This document shows, one piece after another, positions 59,170 to 64,000 of a stretch of 64,000 bases of DNA (the first letter of the stretch is position 1; each line of letters begins with the position of its first letter). The stretch spans positions 36,898-100,897 of the forward strand of contig NZ_BONZ01000008.1 in the NCBI RefSeq assembly GCF_016862975.1, in the 5' to 3' direction. The DNA is from Rugosimonospora africana (GTDB lineage: Bacteria > Actinomycetota > Actinomycetes > Mycobacteriales > Micromonosporaceae). Under the pieces are notes generated by a model. That model had not been told where the DNA came from, did no database searches, and saw only the letters and a program-made list of their open reading frames with translations. The position numbers and the translations under genes were made by a program.

Positions 59170-60411
59170 TCAGCCCGTCGCCAGCGCCGGTACCGCCGCC
59201 GGTACCCAGTTCGAGCCGTCCGAGGACAGCTTCGGCGGCGAGCTCAGCGAGACGTACCCGTCGGGGACCGAGATGAGCGGGCCGCCCGGGCCGGCTACGT
59301 TGCTGAACGTCCTGCCGTGATCCGTGCTCTGCGTGTAGCTCGGCCCCGGATTGGTGGCCAACCAGGCCAGCAGCGACCCGTCCGGGCGTACCACCAGGCC
59401 GTACCCGACCCCGTTGTCGGTCTGCGCCGGCCACGGCAGCTGAGTCGTCAGCCTTTGCCAGGACTGCCCGCCGTCGACCGTCTGGAACAGCGCGAAGTCC
59501 CGGTCCACGGTCCGGGTCAGCAGGTAGGCGGTCTGCCCCTGGTAGGTGGCCAGTACCGGCGCGCTGCCACCGGTCATCACGCCCAGCCCCGCGGTGGTCC
59601 AGGTGTGCCCGGCGTTCCGGCTCACCGAGACGGCCAGGTCGCCGGTGACCGGGTTGGTGCCGGTCACCCACAGGCCGTTCGCCGGGGCTGTCGACACGAC
59701 GTTCAGCGACGCGATCGGTGGCTGCCGGGGGAGTGCGCGCAGGGCCCCCGACCGAGAGTCGGCCGCCCACAGCTCACCGGTGTGGTCGACGACCCCGACT
59801 CGGTCGCCGGCGCCCGCGGCCTGCGGCCTGGCGTCGTCGGGCACATTGCCGAGATTGATCCGCTGGTACTCGCGGGGCCCGCTGGCCGGCATCGCGCTGA
59901 CGACCAGGGAGGTGTCGTTCAGCGCCTCCAGCTTGAATCCGGACAGGTAGTCGGTCGGCTTGTCGCGCAGGAGGCCGATCCGGTCCGGTCCGGTCCTGGC
60001 GACCTGCTGACCGGTCTGGATCTGCGACAACTGGAGGTTGCACGCGTCCAGCCGGCACACGTCGATCAGCGCGTACACGTGGCCGATATCGGCGCCGTCG
60101 GCCGCCACGATGGTCGACCGTGGCGCGACGGACGGACTCGCGGGCGGCGCGGGGGTCTGGAGGTTGATCGGACCGGGAGCCGGCAGGTTCGGATCGGAGA
60201 CCGGGCCCAGCGAGTCGCCACCGCCCCGGTCCCGGGCGGCGACCACCCCGGCCGGCGCCAGCAGCGCGAGCACGGCCAGCACGGCGAACACGGTCGCCAT
60301 GAAGCTCCGCGTCCGCACCCGCCGGGCGCGCCGGGCGACCCGGTCGAACTCGGGCAGCATCGTGGCCGCCTCGACATCGGCGAGGAGCCCGGTGAAATCC
60401 AGCTCAGCCAT
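59170..60411 (-). CDS. membrane-anchored BNR/beta-propeller-like protein encoded with an ECF sigma factor
   Basis: The 413-aa protein starts MAELDFTGLLADVEAA. It has a 36-residue cytoplasmic part (LPEFDRVARRARRVRTRSF), a membrane helix at about 37-59, a Pro-rich stalk, and an extracellular portion with Asp-box-like repeats (SRNAGHTWTT, TVDGGQSWQRL, STDHGRTFSNV) as in sialidase-like propellers. It starts 7 bp after the sigma factor gene, so it is co-transcribed. By position it could be the anti-sigma partner, with the short cytoplasmic tail binding the sigma factor; no ZAS zinc motif is present. Confidence 0.85.
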   Translation of the reverse strand: MAELDFTGLLADVEAATMLPEFDRVARRARRVRTRSFMATVFAVLAVLALLAPAGVVAARDRGGGDSLGPVSDPNLPAPGPINLQTPAPPASPSVAPRSTIVAADGADIGHVYALIDVCRLDACNLQLSQIQTGQQVARTGPDRIGLLRDKPTDYLSGFKLEALNDTSLVVSAMPASGPREYQRINLGNVPDDARPQAAGAGDRVGVVDHTGELWAADSRSGALRALPRQPPIASLNVVSTAPANGLWVTGTNPVTGDLAVSVSRNAGHTWTTAGLGVMTGGSAPVLATYQGQTAYLLTRTVDRDFALFQTVDGGQSWQRLTTQLPWPAQTDNGVGYGLVVRPDGSLLAWLATNPGPSYTQSTDHGRTFSNVAGPGGPLISVPDGYVSLSSPPKLSSDGSNWVPAAVPALATG

Positions 60412-60418
60412 GCTGCCG

Positions 60419-62462
<2,044 letters not shown>

Positions 62463-62484
62463 CTTCCCGGTGAGGAGTGCTGCG

Positions 62485-63009
62485 TTGGATGGGACGCTGC
62501 GGGTGGGCGTGGCGACCGGCATTCCCGAGCCGTGGGGCGGGCAGCTGGATCGGTCCCGGTTGGAGGCGGGCGACGGGCTGGCCGCGCTGATCCCAGCGCA
62601 CGTCACCCTGCTCGGGCCGACCGATGTCGACCCGTCGGCGCTGCCCGAGATCGAGGAGCACCTGGCCCGGGTGGCCGCCGAGCACTCCGCGTTCCCGGTC
62701 TGGCTGCGGGGCACCGGGACGTTCAGGCCGGTGACCGAGGTGGTGTTCGTGTCGGTCGCGGTCGGGATCAGCGAGTTCGAGCGGCTGGCCGACGCGGTAC
62801 GCAGTGGCCCACTCGACCGGGAACTGCACTTCCCGTACCACCCGCACGTCACGGTCGCGCACGACATCCCGACCGCTGCCCTGGACGCGGTCTTCGACAA
62901 GCTGGCCGGGTTCTCCGCCCAGTTCCCCGTGGACCACTTCACGCTCTACGTGCACGGTGCGGACGGGCGATGGCGCCCGGTGCGGGATTTCCCACTGGCC
63001 GCTGCGTGA
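62485..63009 (+). CDS. 2H phosphoesterase / 2'-5' RNA ligase family protein
   Basis: The 174-aa protein (TTG 62485 after GAGGAG; GTG 62470 is an alternative) carries the two His-x-Thr/Val motifs of the 2H superfamily, HVTLLGP and HVTVAHD. Members act on 2',3'-cyclic or 2'-5' phosphate bonds in RNA or nucleotides. The exact substrate is unknown. It lies 22 bp after trpS and overlaps the next gene by GTGA, forming a trpS-2H-yihY-like unit. Confidence 0.88.
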   Translation: MDGTLRVGVATGIPEPWGGQLDRSRLEAGDGLAALIPAHVTLLGPTDVDPSALPEIEEHLARVAAEHSAFPVWLRGTGTFRPVTEVVFVSVAVGISEFERLADAVRSGPLDRELHFPYHPHVTVAHDIPTAALDAVFDKLAGFSAQFPVDHFTLYVHGADGRWRPVRDFPLAAA

Positions 63010-64000
63010 ATCCGTTCGCCCGCCTGGAGGCGGCATACTCCTTCGTGATCAACCGATCCAGGGCCGGCTCCCCGCGGTTCGACCACTTCTGGAAGGCCCG
63101 GGCACGGTACAGCGGGAGCTTCGGGCCCCGGCTCGCCGCGGCCATCGCGTACTACGGCTTCTTCGCCGCCTTCGCGGTCGGCCTGCTGGGCTATTCGGTC
63201 CTCGGGTTCGTGCTGGGCGGCAACCCCGCCGTGCTGCGTACGGTCGACGGATACCTGGCGCACAACCTGCCGTTCCTGAGCCCGGCGGCGATCCAGAACG
63301 CCCGCAAGACGGTCGCCATCGTGGGTCTGATCGGCCTGGTGTTCGCCGGTATCGGCTGGATCGACAGCATGCGGTCGTCCCAGCGCGCGATGTGGGGTCT
63401 GAAGCAGCAGCCCGGCAACCTCGTCGTGCGCCGGCTCATCGACCTGGCCATCCTGATCGGCCTCGGGCTGCTGCTCGCCGGGGCGCTGTGGCTGTCCGCG
63501 GGCATCCGGGACCTGACCCGGCTCGTTCTGGAGTGGATCTCGGTACGGTCGCCCGGCGACCCGGACGGCGGCCACGGAGTCCTGTACTGGCTCGGGCAGG
63601 TGCTGACGGTACTGGTGAACCTGTTGATGTCGGCCGGCCTGCTGGTCGCTGTACCCCGGCTGCGGATCTCGCCGCGCCGGATCGTGGGGCCGATCCTCCT
63701 GGTCGGGCTCGGGTTGAGCGTGCTGACCACGCTCGGCCGGGTCTACATCACCCACACCGAGGACAATCCGGCCTACGCGGTGGCCGGAACGGCGGTCGGG
63801 CTGCTGGTGTTCTTGAACCTGTTCAGCCAGCTGTTGCTGTTCGCGGCGGCGCTCGCGGCGACCAGCCGGCACGGCACGGTAACGGACCTGGCACGCGACG
63901 AGGACAGCCCGGCCGCCGAGCCCGCCCGCGCCGAGCCCGCCCGCGCCGAGCCCGCCCGCGCCGAGCCCGCCCGCGCCGAGCCCGCCAGCGCCGAGCCCGC
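63006..64000 (+). CDS. YihY/BrkB-family inner-membrane protein (cut by right edge)
   Basis: GTG at 63006 overlaps the previous stop (GTGA). The 331 visible residues start MNPFARLEAAYSFVINRS, with FDHFWKARARYSGSFGPRLAAAIAYYGFFAAFAVGL, the first YihY segment (shown here in pieces: FDHFWKARARY and AAAIAYYGFF). About six membrane helices run to about 285, as expected for the YihY family. The C-terminal tail is a five-residue repeat Ala-Arg-Ala-Glu-Pro that reaches the window edge. The function of YihY proteins is unknown; they are not true ribonucleases BN. Confidence 0.9.
   Translation, partial: MNPFARLEAAYSFVINRSRAGSPRFDHFWKARARYSGSFGPRLAAAIAYYGFFAAFAVGLLGYSVLGFVLGGNPAVLRTVDGYLAHNLPFLSPAAIQNARKTVAIVGLIGLVFAGIGWIDSMRSSQRAMWGLKQQPGNLVVRRLIDLAILIGLGLLLAGALWLSAGIRDLTRLVLEWISVRSPGDPDGGHGVLYWLGQVLTVLVNLLMSAGLLVAVPRLRISPRRIVGPILLVGLGLSVLTTLGRVYITHTEDNPAYAVAGTAVGLLVFLNLFSQLLLFAAALAATSRHGTVTDLARDEDSPAAEPARAEPARAEPARAEPARAEPASAEP
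63915..64000 (+). repeat. 15-bp tandem repeat at the 3' end of the yihY-like gene
   Basis: Five to six nearly perfect copies of GCCGAGCCCGCCCGC run to the window edge, coding for Glu-Pro-Ala-Arg-Ala in frame. The last copy visible has AGC in place of CGC. The array may continue beyond the window. Confidence 0.85.

Overview
The window is chromosomal DNA of a high-GC Gram-positive actinomycete, most likely of the Micromonosporaceae type. The reasons are the very high GC, frequent GTG/TTG starts and ATGA/GTGA gene overlaps, an AfsR/SARP regulator, a SepX/GlpR-like septal protein, and core gene order that follows the Mycobacterium tuberculosis Rv0991c-Rv1018c block in pieces. The family assignment is inference. 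No IS element, prophage or CRISPR array was seen.

Layout. 1-1.6 kb: 3' part missing FurA-type regulator, a DUF2231 membrane protein and two small conserved proteins. 1.7-7.5 kb: a membrane-anchored solute-binding/VWA protein, a translationally coupled SDR + QueA-like pair, and a GAF histidine kinase with its LuxR response regulator. 7.5-14.7 kb: fmdB (Ruc-like, behind a CIRCE operator), 5-formyl-THF cyclo-ligase, a membrane diguanylate cyclase, galU, moeA/glp, rimJ-like, and glpR/sepX-like. 14.8-25.6 kb: tRNA-Ala(CGC), a gene-poor stretch, an aldolase, a 1162-aa AfsR-like regulator, a secreted ricin-lectin/beta-helix protein, a secreted trypsin with FG-GAP repeats, and an ArsR regulator with a leaderless promoter. 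25.8-32.4 kb: an orphan 428-aa protein, metG, rsmI, protein mannosyltransferase, and a divergent PRPP synthetase paralogue. 32.7-36.7 kb: an unexplained four-gene operon (lipoprotein, methyltransferase, Cys-rich small protein, DivIVA-like coil), about 1.1 kb of minisatellites, and a small Cys-rich protein. 36.7-40.7 kb: GntR, tatD, a MazEF-type pair, rsmA, ispE. 40.8-49.9 kb: ABC-F, DUF4383, TetR + acyl desaturase, tRNA-Gln(TTG), secreted esterase, glmU, prs, rplY. 50-64 kb: pth, cysQ-cysD-cysN, the gal operon (deoR-galT-galE-galK), a CorC-like protein, an ECF sigma factor with a BNR membrane partner, trpS, a 2H phosphoesterase, and a YihY/BrkB protein running off the edge.

How genes work together. 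glmU supplies UDP-GlcNAc and galU/galE/galT/galK interconvert UDP-glucose and galactose. prs feeds PRPP. rsmA, rsmI, rplY, pth, metG and trpS serve translation. cysQ-cysD-cysN activate sulfate and clear PAP. The glp-rimJ-glpR group probably serves cell division rather than molybdenum cofactor synthesis alone. The most notable irregularities are a chain of tandemly duplicated 13-codon upstream ORFs leading into moeA, and a segment without any GTAC word (GntR-tatD-toxin/antitoxin) lying where rpfB is expected between tatD and rsmA.
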